DNA of 64,000 nt from Mucilaginibacter rivuli (lineage in GTDB: Bacteria; Bacteroidota; Bacteroidia; Sphingobacteriales; Sphingobacteriaceae): positions 558,001 through 622,000 of the forward strand of contig NZ_JAHXPQ010000001.1 of assembly GCF_019391655.1 (NCBI RefSeq), read 5' to 3'. This document shows, piece by piece, positions 26,694-35,905 of the stretch. A program made the translations under genes and the position numbers. The notes below the pieces were generated by a model that saw nothing but the letters and a program-made list of their open reading frames with translations, made no database searches and was not told the origin of the DNA. How positions within the stretch are numbered: position 1 is the first letter of the stretch; each line of letters begins with the position of its first letter.

Positions 26694-28334
26694 TTATTGA
26701 CCGTTGTAAACCGGGTTTTGTACCAATAAATTATTCGAGTATAATACTGTGGACGCGATTGGCCAGTAGTAACGGCGTTTATCCGTTCCCCAACCTACCT
26801 GCGCGTTACCTGCAACAAGCTGGCGCGCTTTTAGTATCGGGTCCATTATGCTTGCCACACGGTCTGTTCTTACCAAATCAAACCATCTTACACCTTCGCC
26901 TATCAATTCCAATTGGCGCTCATCTAAAATGGCTAACTCCAATGATGCCTGGTCGGCAAACTGCGCGGTTGTAACTGTAGGTACGCCTGCACGTGCTTTT
27001 ACCAGGTTTAAATATTTCACGGCATCGGTTGGATCGTTGGTTTTATTTAAAGCCTCGGCATATAACAGGTACATGCCCGAAAGGCGGTACATTGGGATGT
27101 ACACGTTGGTTTGATCGGTTGCCGGTACGTTAGCCACCTGGCCACCATAGTTGGTTGATGTAAAAGTGTAACCAGCAGTAGCTGTAGCTGCAACAAAAGT
27201 ACCCGGGTAAAATTTCCAAAAACTCCTGTCGCGTATTGGCTGGTTTGTAGATGAAGAAGTGTTATATGTTTGCTTTACGCGAATATCAGTAGTTGCAGTA
27301 GTTGTACCATACAAAGCTGTTGATTTTGTTGGCCATGCGGTCCACAACGGATCGGCCATCCTGATCAAAGGCTCGTTGGTGGTTTTTGATATACCGGCCA
27401 TACAGGCGCAACCATTAGCGGTTGCATCCCAGTGAATGTTGAAGATACTTTCGGGACTGGCGGCTGGTGTTGCAAACTGTACATTCCAGGTTGGGCCCGA
27501 TTGCAGGTCGGCAGCTGAGCCGCCTGAGCCTGTTACCCCTGTTCCGGCAGCATTGTATACTTTGCCTGTTGGCGCCTTAGCTGCAAATAAGAGCTTGAAC
27601 CATTTTATGGCGTTGGTATAATCTTTATCCCACATATAAACATCTGCAGCAATGGAGCAAATGGCTCCTTCACCCAAATAGAATACTATCGGAGTTTGTC
27701 CTTTAATAGTCAGGTCATAAGCAGCCTGCAGGTCATCCTTACATTGCTGTAATATTTTAGCCTGTGGGTCTTTTGCCTGCTCGGCAACATCACCCGGATC
27801 GTAAACTGTTGTGCGTAACGGCGCATCACCCCAAACCCTGGCTATCCAGAAATAGCATAGTGCACGCATAGTTAAAGCTTGTGCTGTATAGCTTGCCTCC
27901 AAAGCTGGTGTTAAAGCTAATGTTGTACCCGGTGTGGTATAGTTTTTTATCAGCGGTAAATTGCGCAGCAATAAATTCGCGCGGCTTATGGTTCGGTATA
28001 ACAGCGTCCAGTCGGCATATGTATTGGTACTGGTTAAGCCGTTAAAATCAATCTCATTTTGCGATGCAAGCGCGTAAACGGGCCTTCTCTCCCAGTTATC
28101 CGAGCGGGCTTCGCCCCACCAGGTAATACGGTTATTATACTGCCCGCCGCTGTTGTTTATCATTGTTATCTGGAACTCGGCATACATACCGGCTACGGCT
28201 GCATCAGCATCAAGCTTGTTATGAAAGAAGCTTGACAGTAGTCCCGAAGAAATTGGCTGTTCATCAACCAGCTTGTTACAGCTGCCCAAGGCTAAGCCTA
28301 TCGTAATTATCGTTATCGAAAATATTCTTTTCAT
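26694..28334 (-). CDS. susD: SusD/RagB-family surface glycan-binding lipoprotein
   Basis: 546 residues from the ATG at 28334 (MKRIFSITIITIGLALGSC, lipid-modified Cys19). The 11 upstream residues of the longer frame would overlap the susC stop and are rejected. SusD marks are the TPR-like helices near NTYADWTLLYRTISRANLLL, ALTMRALCYFWIARVWGDA, and the C-terminal LLYAEALNKTNDPTDAVKYL and DERQLELIGEGVRWFDLVR. It forms the lid of the SusC transporter and presents glycan to it. It starts 10 bases after susC. Confidence 0.95.
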   Translation of the reverse strand: MKRIFSITIITIGLALGSCNKLVDEQPISSGLLSSFFHNKLDADAAVAGMYAEFQITMINNSGGQYNNRITWWGEARSDNWERRPVYALASQNEIDFNGLTSTNTYADWTLLYRTISRANLLLRNLPLIKNYTTPGTTLALTPALEASYTAQALTMRALCYFWIARVWGDAPLRTTVYDPGDVAEQAKDPQAKILQQCKDDLQAAYDLTIKGQTPIVFYLGEGAICSIAADVYMWDKDYTNAIKWFKLLFAAKAPTGKVYNAAGTGVTGSGGSAADLQSGPTWNVQFATPAASPESIFNIHWDATANGCACMAGISKTTNEPLIRMADPLWTAWPTKSTALYGTTTATTDIRVKQTYNTSSSTNQPIRDRSFWKFYPGTFVAATATAGYTFTSTNYGGQVANVPATDQTNVYIPMYRLSGMYLLYAEALNKTNDPTDAVKYLNLVKARAGVPTVTTAQFADQASLELAILDERQLELIGEGVRWFDLVRTDRVASIMDPILKARQLVAGNAQVGWGTDKRRYYWPIASTVLYSNNLLVQNPVYNGQ

Positions 28335-28344
28335 CTGTTTCTTA

Positions 28345-31300
28345 TTAAAATCCAACGTTAATACCAAAACCTAATTCTCTTCTTTTTGGGTACCTGCCGG
28401 TGTCATCACCCGGTGTAAGTGGCGATGATGGTGAAAACTCAGGATCGAAACCTGTGTAATTTGTATAGGTTAAAAGGTTTACACCGTAGATGTATAAAGC
28501 CAGGTTTTTGGCAAATACTTTTTGTGCGAACTTAGGCTCAAGCCTGTAGGTAAACCTCGCGCTCGATAACCTGATGAAACTACCATCCTCCAGGAACATG
28601 CTATTGCTGCCAATACGCTGGCTGCCGCGGGTATCCTTATCGGGATAGTACGGGTATCTTGCAATATCGCCCTGTGTGGTCCATGCACCGTAGATTGCCT
28701 CGGGTAATGACGGGCCGCCGGTATTGGCAAAATTGGTAAGGTTTTGTTTGAATTGGTTATACACCTTACCGCCCAAAGTGGCGTTGATGATAAACGAGAG
28801 CGAGAACCTTTTATAAGTAAAGTTGTTTACAAAACCCAGGTATACATTTGGTTGTGCATTGCCTAATACCACACGGTCGGCATCGTCAATAACACCATCG
28901 TTGTTGGTATCCTGCCACTCCGTATCGCCACCTAAAAGCACCGCGCCTGCGCTCGATTTCTTTTTAACGATGGTGCCTGTGTAAGTATCGCCATTTAAAG
29001 TATAGCTTGTTGCTACGGTAGCGCCTGCTGTACCGCCACGGTTACTTGTTGTGGCCGTAATGCCTACCGGGGTTAATTTTTGCCCATCCGGCGTATAAGC
29101 ATTCGATGCATCGTACTGGTAAACGCCCAGGTTTTTCCAACCATAAAAGTTACCTATTCTTTCGCCCGGTGCAACTAAAAAGCGCGCGTTGCCGCCGCTT
29201 ACACCGCCACTGCCTGCGGCCACAAAGCTGTCGCCTTTGTTAAGCGATACGATCTTACCGCGCTCAAAAGAAATATTGGCATTAACCGTCCAGTTAAAGT
29301 TTTTTGAAACTACGGGCGTACCCGCTAATACGATCTCTAACCCTTTGTTTTCAATGGTACCTACGTTTACACGTTGTACGGTGTATCCAGTTTCTTTTGG
29401 TACCTGCGCGTTGTAAAGCAAGTCATTTGTAGTTCTTATATACGCGTCTGCTGTTAGGGTTAACCTGCTTTTTAACACGGTAAGATCAATACCTAAATCT
29501 TTGATAATGGTGGTTTCCCATTTTAACGTCGGGTTAGGCTCATTTGCTGTGGCCGATATACCTGCCACGCCGTTGTAGCTGTTCACCCCGGTTTCAACCT
29601 GAGGGATGGCATCATACGGGCCCGCGGCATCATTACCTCCGGCTCCGTAGCTAAATCTTAATTTACCATCATCCAGTGCTTTGTTGGTCCATTTCATAAA
29701 TGGCTCATCGGTAAAGCGCCATGCTATTGATCCTGCAGGGAAACCGGCCGACCTGCTATCGGGGCCAAATCTCGAGGATGCATCGTTACGATAAACAAAC
29801 TGCGCGATGTAACGGCTTTTATAATTATATCCCAAACGTGCGAAGTAAGATCCGGTAGATATTGCCGCGAAGTTTACCCTTTGTGCCAATACGTTGGTGA
29901 TATTTCCGCCGGTAACGGTGTGAACGTTTTCGAGAACAAAGTTTGTACCTGATAAATTGGTGGTATCCAAACGCGCCCTATCACGCGATACACCTATAGT
30001 GGCTGTGATGGTGTGGTTCTTATTTATTACTTTGTTATAATTTGCGTAAGCCTGTGCCTCGTAAAAAAATCTTGATATAAAGCTGTTCCTGGCGGCATTG
30101 CTTGCCCCATCGGCAGCGTTTACAAATCTTGGTGAGAAAAATATACCCTCAGCATTATCATACTGCGCGTTTAAAGTTGTGGTAAATTTTAAATCTTTTG
30201 TAATATCAATGGCTAGTGTATTTACAAACTGCGTTCTGTAATCGTCGCGCGTATTTATCTCATACATGGAGTTGGCTATAGGGTTACGCTTACCGTTTAT
30301 AAAACTGGCAAGGTCTCCATTCGGGTAATAGATGATATAACTCGATGGCCTGTCGAACGCCGGCCTGATCTGGTTACCGATGTTGCTGTAATTACCGGTT
30401 TGGCGCATAAACGACAAGTTAGTAGAGTATTTCATGAATTTTAAAAACTGGTAATCAGCATTGATACGCGATTGCAGTTTCTTGGTATAGGTATTGATCA
30501 GCGTACCCTGGTCATCCAAATAATTTAAGCTCATTGCATAGCTCAGGTCTTTACTGCCACCGGCTAATGATATCTTGGCGTCGCTTTTATGGCTTGTTGT
30601 TCCTAAAACCAGTTGCTCCAGGTCGTTATCAGAGTTTTGACCAGGGTTTAATGAATCTACCAGGGTAGAACCATAACCGGGGGTAAGGCCCGATTGTAAG
30701 CGGCGATAATAACGCAGATCGGCAGGGTTGGTTTCCTGTATCTTGTGCGCCATTTTTCCTATGGTATAAACAAACTGCGCGTCAATACGCGGTTTGTTTG
30801 GCACACCATGTTTGGTAGTAATTAAAATTACACCATTTGCAGAGCGTGAACCGTAAATTGCCGCTGATGCCGCATCTTTCAACACTTCGATACTTTGTAT
30901 ATCGCTCGGGTTGATGGATGCCGCGTTAGGCGTGATCACACCGTCAATTACATACAATGGGTTTGTGCTTTGCCCTTCATTCGAAAAGGTAGATGGCCCG
31001 CGTACGGTAATGCTACCTTCGGCACCCGGCTCACCGCCATCGTTCACTACCAAAACACCGGCAGCCTGCCCTTGTAAGGCATCAAAAAGATTTAAAGGTT
31101 GCCTTTCTTCAATTTCTTTAGCACTTACTGACGATATAGCACTTGTAAGATCGCGCTTTTTAACGGTTTGCCCGTAACCTGTAACCACTACCTCGTTCAG
31201 GCTGTTTGCCGCGTTCTCGGTAAGTGTTATATTCAATGTTTTTTGGCTTCCTACAACAACTTCCCTGGTAGTAAAGCCAATATAGGTAAATACTAAAACT

Positions 31301-31539
31301 GCCTGTGCATCGGGCACGCTGATGGTAAACTTTCCGTTCCCGTCTGAAGCGGTACCTGTTTTGGTACCTTTTAATAAAATGCTGACACCAATAAGCGTTT
31401 CGCCCTTGGCATCTTTAACTACACCGGTAACTTTAGTAGTGCCCTGCGCATGTACTGTAGCGCCGAACATCATCAACGCGGCAATAAGCATTGATAAAAG
31501 TTTAAGGGATAGGTTTAATTGCGTAATGATTCTCTTCAT
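28345..31539 (-). CDS. susC: SusC/RagA-family TonB-dependent transporter
   Basis: 1064 residues. A signal peptide (to about 31) precedes a carboxypeptidase-regulatory-like domain (TKVTGVVKDAKGETLIGVSI, about 35-110), the SusC-type segment NEVVVTGYGQ, a plug with QGQAAGVLVVNDGGEPGAEG and VIDGVI, and a long beta barrel ending in GINVGF. It moves oligosaccharides across the outer membrane using TonB energy and works with the SusD protein encoded next. Upstream lie a long leader with two hairpins, a -7 element and a large inverted repeat, suggesting activation by the neighbouring regulator. It opens the operon susC-susD-lipoprotein-GH3-lyase-GH88. Confidence 0.95.
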   Translation of the reverse strand: MKRIITQLNLSLKLLSMLIAALMMFGATVHAQGTTKVTGVVKDAKGETLIGVSILLKGTKTGTASDGNGKFTISVPDAQAVLVFTYIGFTTREVVVGSQKTLNITLTENAANSLNEVVVTGYGQTVKKRDLTSAISSVSAKEIEERQPLNLFDALQGQAAGVLVVNDGGEPGAEGSITVRGPSTFSNEGQSTNPLYVIDGVITPNAASINPSDIQSIEVLKDAASAAIYGSRSANGVILITTKHGVPNKPRIDAQFVYTIGKMAHKIQETNPADLRYYRRLQSGLTPGYGSTLVDSLNPGQNSDNDLEQLVLGTTSHKSDAKISLAGGSKDLSYAMSLNYLDDQGTLINTYTKKLQSRINADYQFLKFMKYSTNLSFMRQTGNYSNIGNQIRPAFDRPSSYIIYYPNGDLASFINGKRNPIANSMYEINTRDDYRTQFVNTLAIDITKDLKFTTTLNAQYDNAEGIFFSPRFVNAADGASNAARNSFISRFFYEAQAYANYNKVINKNHTITATIGVSRDRARLDTTNLSGTNFVLENVHTVTGGNITNVLAQRVNFAAISTGSYFARLGYNYKSRYIAQFVYRNDASSRFGPDSRSAGFPAGSIAWRFTDEPFMKWTNKALDDGKLRFSYGAGGNDAAGPYDAIPQVETGVNSYNGVAGISATANEPNPTLKWETTIIKDLGIDLTVLKSRLTLTADAYIRTTNDLLYNAQVPKETGYTVQRVNVGTIENKGLEIVLAGTPVVSKNFNWTVNANISFERGKIVSLNKGDSFVAAGSGGVSGGNARFLVAPGERIGNFYGWKNLGVYQYDASNAYTPDGQKLTPVGITATTSNRGGTAGATVATSYTLNGDTYTGTIVKKKSSAGAVLLGGDTEWQDTNNDGVIDDADRVVLGNAQPNVYLGFVNNFTYKRFSLSFIINATLGGKVYNQFKQNLTNFANTGGPSLPEAIYGAWTTQGDIARYPYYPDKDTRGSQRIGSNSMFLEDGSFIRLSSARFTYRLEPKFAQKVFAKNLALYIYGVNLLTYTNYTGFDPEFSPSSPLTPGDDTGRYPKRRELGFGINVGF

Positions 31540-31585
31540 ACTAATGGTTTAAAATTTAGTAACTAATAATTAGGTTTAATCTGTT

Positions 31586-31635
31586 TGCCGGTAATTGGTA
31601 GTACCGGCATAAATGATCGCGTAAGCAGCGATCAT
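31586..31635 (-). promoter_or_regulatory. Two hairpins in the susC mRNA leader
   Basis: TGCCGGTA (31586-31593) pairs with TACCGGCA (31602-31609), and ATGATCGC (31613-31620) pairs with GCGATCAT (31628-31635); a third GCGATCA follows at 31638. If transcription starts near 31725 these form in the 5' leader 45-100 bases before the start codon and could control stability or translation. Confidence 0.45.
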
Positions 31636-31728
31636 AAGCGATCACGCTGTCGATATTGGTTTCATCATGTTTTTTTAACTGCTTATGTTAATTGGCGATG
31701 TAAAGTACCATACATTAAATTGAAAAAA

Positions 31729-31736
31729 CAAACGTA
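31729..31736 (-). promoter_or_regulatory. Candidate -7 element of the susC promoter
   Basis: The minus strand reads TACGTTTG, a perfect TAnnTTTG. No -33 element was found at the usual spacing, which fits a promoter that needs an activator; the inverted repeat at 31778-31817 is placed suitably upstream. The leader would be about 185 bases. Confidence 0.45.
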
Positions 31737-31777
31737 AAAAGTGCGATTGGAGAGCGTATTGGCAGTTTTTAAGTTTT

Positions 31778-31817
31778 TTTAATACGCTTACATACTTTGG
31801 TGCTTAAGCGTATTAAA
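31778..31817. promoter_or_regulatory. Large inverted repeat upstream of susC, candidate regulator site
   Basis: TTTAATACGCTTA (31778-31790) and its exact complement TAAGCGTATTAAA (31805-31817) are separated by 14 bases. An extra half-site AGCGTATT lies at 31753-31760. The site is 42-88 bases upstream of the candidate -7 element, a position typical of activator sites. The rest of the 31540-32000 gap holds A/T runs around 31885-31922 and no gene. Confidence 0.65.
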
Positions 31818-32000
31818 CTGCTTTAAAAAGCGTGATTGGGTATTATTGTGTAAAAGGGTGAAATTTGTTATACGGTTACATCGCAATCAAAAAAAAAGCA
31901 TTTTTTTTTAACTTTTTTTTTCGATGCCTTTAAAAGTGCTGTAACGGGGCCGGGCGGGGAGTAAAACGTATAAATTATAAGCTTTATAAATGCTAATCAG

Positions 32001-33926
32001 TTAGTTATCTTTATCGGTATGCTCTAATACCAGCTTGCTCCAGCCTTCGGCACCTACGTTTTTAAGCTCTTTTTTACGCTCGTCCATTATCTTCTTTATC
32101 TTATCACGATAACTCCAGCAGGTACTTTGGCGTATCTCCAATATTTCTGATAACTTATTGGAGGTAATGCTGCCTTTTGAAGTATAAATAAGGAATAGCA
32201 TATAAAAGCTTTTGGTGATGGGTATCTTGGTGTTTTGAAAAATGGTATAAGCAATTACCGATTCTTCATAACGGCATTTGGTGCAGCGGCGGCTATAAGG
32301 CAAATGCCCCGAAAGATAATTGTTGTTACCGCATTTGCGGCAGGTGTAGCTATGCTCCCATTTTAATTCGGATAAGTATTTAAAACAGCTCTCTCTATCC
32401 GGGTATATCTTACTGAACTCTTCAAAATCCACATCCTGCGACATTACACGTGCGCGTGTCACTTTTTCAATGTTTACCTGTAACTCATGGTTATCTAATT
32501 CTAATAAGCCATTCAGGTTTGATATGCTTTCCGCCTGCTCTTTCAACAGCAGATTCATCGATTGTAATTCATCGTTTTGCTGTTTGATTACGATGGCATT
32601 CTCAACCAATTCTTTGGTACGTTGCTCTACCAGGTTGCTTAGCTCGTTGTTCAGCGTATCTTTCAGGTCGTGATTGATCTGTAATTGCTGTATCATCCGC
32701 TTTTGTACATTGTCTTTCTTTTTACGCAGGTGGCGGATGCTGTCACCTATCGCGAAGGATACCAGTACCATCTCGATCACAAAACAAAAACTTAAACTGT
32801 AGTGTGTTAAAACGCCGTAGGGTATCCATAACACATCTAAAAACAGCAGTATTTTAATGCTAAAGCCAATGAGTAAAAACAGATAACCGGCCACAAAGAA
32901 CCTTGCGGCTTTAAAGCCCCTCCTTAACACATATACACCTGAGCCAAAGGCAAATAACATGGGTATAAACTCGATCACCTTGTAGGTAAACAAACGCTGA
33001 TCAAACAAACATGCGATATAAAACAGGCACCGCAATGTTATCAGTGCCAGCATCCAATTATAAAGCCTGGGTGCCTTTGTTTTTAGATAGAGAAAGTTCA
33101 ATGTGAACAGCATTCCAAAAATACTGCTTAAAAATATGGCTGTACCTACGGAGTATTGGTTTAAAACCGGGGTATTGGGCCACAAGTACTGAAAGGCGAT
33201 ACCATCCTGGCACATTTCGTAAAAACCAATGCTGAGGTTGTATAAAACGTAGTAAAGGTAACGGCTTTGCCTGATGGCTATAAACATTAAAAGGTTGTAT
33301 AGGCTAAATATCAGGATCATCCCGAAGAACAAGCCGAATATGAGATACTCGCTTAAGGCATACTCAATGTACCAGTGAATATCGCGTAGTACAATAAGCA
33401 CATTAGCGGCTTGTGTAGCTCGTATTTTAACATAATAGGTACTTACCGTGTCCGATTTATTATCCAGATCGAGCGTGAAGTTTTTGTGTTTGTACTCACG
33501 TTGCTCAAAGTTGTATTTGTAGCCGTACTTATACGTTTTATAAGTATTATCAGCAAGGGGTACGTAAAGGGTGATATCGTTTATAGTTTGATCGAAAAAC
33601 TCAAGGAGCCAGTGCTTTTTAGTTTGCGATGAGTTTTTGATCTTAAACTTATACCAAAAGTATGATTTGCTGTTATAGTATTTAGGTGTAAAGGTGGTAG
33701 ACTTTTTGAACCTGGCCGCTACCTCCGGCTTCAGCACATCTGCAAAGCTGATGGTATTGCCCGGGTCGGGCAATGATTCGATCTCGCCGTACGAGAAAAT
33801 ATGCTGGGGTACATTGTCATCAACCTTGACAACATTCTGCGCTTTAACAGACTGGGCAATTATACACCAGGCTAATGTGATTAAGCAGTTGCGTACATTA
33901 ATTAGCTTTAAAGCCCCCATTAACAT
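32001..33926 (-). CDS. 7TMR-DISM membrane sensor fused to IS1595-type transposase zinc ribbon/HTH
   Basis: 641 residues. After a signal peptide (1-29) comes a periplasmic 7TMR-DISMED2-like beta domain (about 35-183), seven transmembrane helices (about 190-395), and a coiled coil (about 405-490). The C-terminus is not a kinase: FEEFSKIYPDRESCFKYLSE leads into a zinc ribbon with Cys529, Cys532, Cys548 and Cys551, then SVIAYTIFQNTKIPITKSF and a helix-turn-helix (about 584-612). This is the order and wording of the N-terminal DNA-binding region of IS1595/ISXO2 transposases; the DDE catalytic domain is absent. It lies between the two halves of the polysaccharide locus and is probably its membrane-bound regulator, passing a glycan signal to DNA in one protein. 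The regulatory role is inference. Confidence 0.8.
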   Translation of the reverse strand: MLMGALKLINVRNCLITLAWCIIAQSVKAQNVVKVDDNVPQHIFSYGEIESLPDPGNTISFADVLKPEVAARFKKSTTFTPKYYNSKSYFWYKFKIKNSSQTKKHWLLEFFDQTINDITLYVPLADNTYKTYKYGYKYNFEQREYKHKNFTLDLDNKSDTVSTYYVKIRATQAANVLIVLRDIHWYIEYALSEYLIFGLFFGMILIFSLYNLLMFIAIRQSRYLYYVLYNLSIGFYEMCQDGIAFQYLWPNTPVLNQYSVGTAIFLSSIFGMLFTLNFLYLKTKAPRLYNWMLALITLRCLFYIACLFDQRLFTYKVIEFIPMLFAFGSGVYVLRRGFKAARFFVAGYLFLLIGFSIKILLFLDVLWIPYGVLTHYSLSFCFVIEMVLVSFAIGDSIRHLRKKKDNVQKRMIQQLQINHDLKDTLNNELSNLVEQRTKELVENAIVIKQQNDELQSMNLLLKEQAESISNLNGLLELDNHELQVNIEKVTRARVMSQDVDFEEFSKIYPDRESCFKYLSELKWEHSYTCRKCGNNNYLSGHLPYSRRCTKCRYEESVIAYTIFQNTKIPITKSFYMLFLIYTSKGSITSNKLSEILEIRQSTCWSYRDKIKKIMDERKKELKNVGAEGWSKLVLEHTDKDN

Positions 33927-34162
33927 AGGTAAAGTTCTCCCATAATTTATAAACGGTCAGTTTTATTTATAACAGCATTACCCAGGTACCTTCACCATGT
34001 GTTGTACTTGTGTTATTTACCTCAAAAAAATAGTCTTTGCGAATACCGGTCTGTCAAATTCAAAAATGTTCTTTTTTTGAATTAATTGGTTAGTGGTTGT
34101 TTGGTTAAGACTGTTATATCCGCAAATCTAATCCAGTTTTTCTTTTATTCACTAATATTCTT

Positions 34163-35905
34163 TTATTCCATGATGAATTGGATAGACTTAAAATTAAACC
34201 CACCCGTATTTGCCAGCACCCTGAGCTTATTTACACCTGCTTTGAGAGGCACATTTTTAATTTCGGCAGTTTGCCAGTTTTGTGCCCCACCTGTATTTGG
34301 TACAGGCACAGTTAAACCCAACTGATGGCCCTGCGCTAAAATACTTACCCTGCCATTTGCAGAAGGCGAAGCAACGCTCAGTTTTATGGTGTAAACCCCG
34401 CTCTTTTTAATGTTCAAGGTGTAATGGAGCCACTCGCCATCTTCTATACTGAAAACATAATAGCCATCGGCATCAGCTTCAATATCAACGCCGTCATTAC
34501 GGTAGGCATGGCCACGGTTGCCAACAGTTTTTACACCCGGTGTATATTGATAACTGGCGGTATCTTTATCATAGTAAGCAACGCCTTGCCTGCCTAAGTC
34601 ATAGTCAACCGCGTTTAGGGTAGTATTGGCAGTTATGTTATTCGATTTAAAGGGTTTGGCTGCTGCCGATTGTACCTGCCTGAACATAGCGTCGGTTACG
34701 TCCTTATGGTAAACATTGTTTTCTAATTTAAGGTTTTCAAGCAATTGGTTAAGTATCGTTTCAGCCTCGGTTGCTGATAGTTTCGATCCTTTACCGCTGA
34801 TATGATCTAAAAGCTTTTGATAGCCGGCAGGTTCTTTTATTTCCAACGGATTATTTATTCCCATCTTTTTAAGCGGCCACCACGACCAGCCAATGTTATT
34901 GCGCTCTACCAACCCTATGGCTTCGGTAAACCATGTATTTGAGTTCTCGCCGGATTCGCCCATCCATAATGGGATGTTAAACTGATCGCGCAGGTCGATG
35001 AATTTTTGGATAGAGCCCTGGTTATTGAAGTTGCCGTATTTATGAAAACTCAGCACCATGTTATCATCCCATTTTGGTAAGATACCATTATAGTTATTGC
35101 CAAAGCCGTTCCCTTCAATAATGATTATATGGTTTTTATCCACCCGCCTTATGGCAGCGGTTACGTCCATCATCAGTTTTTTTAATGGTGAGTTGGTTTT
35201 TTCGGTTGTACCGCGTTTATCGGCCGGGTCTTCAAATCCCCAGTTTGGTTCGTTAATAATATCGTAGCCACCAATGTAAGGTTCATTCACATATCGCTCG
35301 GCAAGCTTTTTCCATAGGGCTATCATTTTTTGCCGGTTGGCATCGCTTTGCCAAAGTGAGGGCTTATCGGGGTTACGGTCGGATATCGCCAGGTCATTCC
35401 CCTGGCCGCCGGGCGTGGCATGCATATCCAGAATAAGGTATATTTTGTTGGCCGCGCACCATTTTAACAGGCTATCTGTTTGTGCAAAGCCTTTTTCAAG
35501 CCAGGTATCTTTCCCGGCAATGGGCTCCTCATCTGCCGGAAGGGTATAAAGTGCATAATGCATGGGCAGCCTGATAGAATTAAAACCCCATGCCGCCATC
35601 GAGTCGATATCAATTTTACGGGTATTGTTTGCCAGCCATTTATCATAAAAGCGCGCTGTTTTTTCGGCGCCGATGAGATTTTGAATGCCCGCTCTGATCT
35701 TGTATTGCTGTCCTAAGTTGGATAGATGAAACATATAACCTTCCTGCAGCATATCGCCGCCAAGGCCCATGCCACGCAGAATTACAGCTTCGCCTTTTGC
35801 ATTTACAATGCGTTTGCCCTCCGTTTTTAAAAAGCCCTGAGCATTTGCCTGCCCGAAAGCCACAGCGGTGCAAAGGAATGCGATAAGTGCCGGTTTTACT
35901 TTCAT
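34163..35905 (-). CDS. GH5 endo-glycanase with C-terminal CBM6
   Basis: 580 residues, signal peptide ending QANAQ. The GH5 barrel (about 25-370) contains AAWGFNSIRLPMHY, LILDMHATPGGQ, the acid/base Glu219 in DIINEPNWG and the nucleophile Glu317 in WMGESGEN. A helical linker (about 375-430) precedes a beta-sandwich resembling CBM6 (about 445-580), with NRGHAYRNDGVDIEADADGY and DGEWLHYTLNI. It would cut a beta-glucan or mannan-like backbone at the cell surface or in the periplasm. The ATG overlaps the GH30 stop by four bases, so translation is coupled. It is the last gene of the second enzyme operon. Confidence 0.88.
   Translation of the reverse strand: MKVKPALIAFLCTAVAFGQANAQGFLKTEGKRIVNAKGEAVILRGMGLGGDMLQEGYMFHLSNLGQQYKIRAGIQNLIGAEKTARFYDKWLANNTRKIDIDSMAAWGFNSIRLPMHYALYTLPADEEPIAGKDTWLEKGFAQTDSLLKWCAANKIYLILDMHATPGGQGNDLAISDRNPDKPSLWQSDANRQKMIALWKKLAERYVNEPYIGGYDIINEPNWGFEDPADKRGTTEKTNSPLKKLMMDVTAAIRRVDKNHIIIIEGNGFGNNYNGILPKWDDNMVLSFHKYGNFNNQGSIQKFIDLRDQFNIPLWMGESGENSNTWFTEAIGLVERNNIGWSWWPLKKMGINNPLEIKEPAGYQKLLDHISGKGSKLSATEAETILNQLLENLKLENNVYHKDVTDAMFRQVQSAAAKPFKSNNITANTTLNAVDYDLGRQGVAYYDKDTASYQYTPGVKTVGNRGHAYRNDGVDIEADADGYYVFSIEDGEWLHYTLNIKKSGVYTIKLSVASPSANGRVSILAQGHQLGLTVPVPNTGGAQNWQTAEIKNVPLKAGVNKLRVLANTGGFNFKSIQFIME

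Noticed and set aside
31885-31922. Long A and T runs upstream of susC as a regulatory element
   Set aside because: Homopolymer runs are common in such AT-rich gaps and show no symmetry or spacing to the promoter.
32001-33926. Remnant of an intact IS1595-family insertion sequence
   Set aside because: No terminal repeats, target duplication or catalytic domain; the zinc ribbon is in frame with the membrane sensor and ends properly.
34058-34082. A/T hairpin (ATTCAAAAA...TTTTTGAAT) after the GH5 gene as a terminator
   Set aside because: The stem is only A/T-rich, about 80 bases after the stop, and lacks a U-tract on the transcribed strand.
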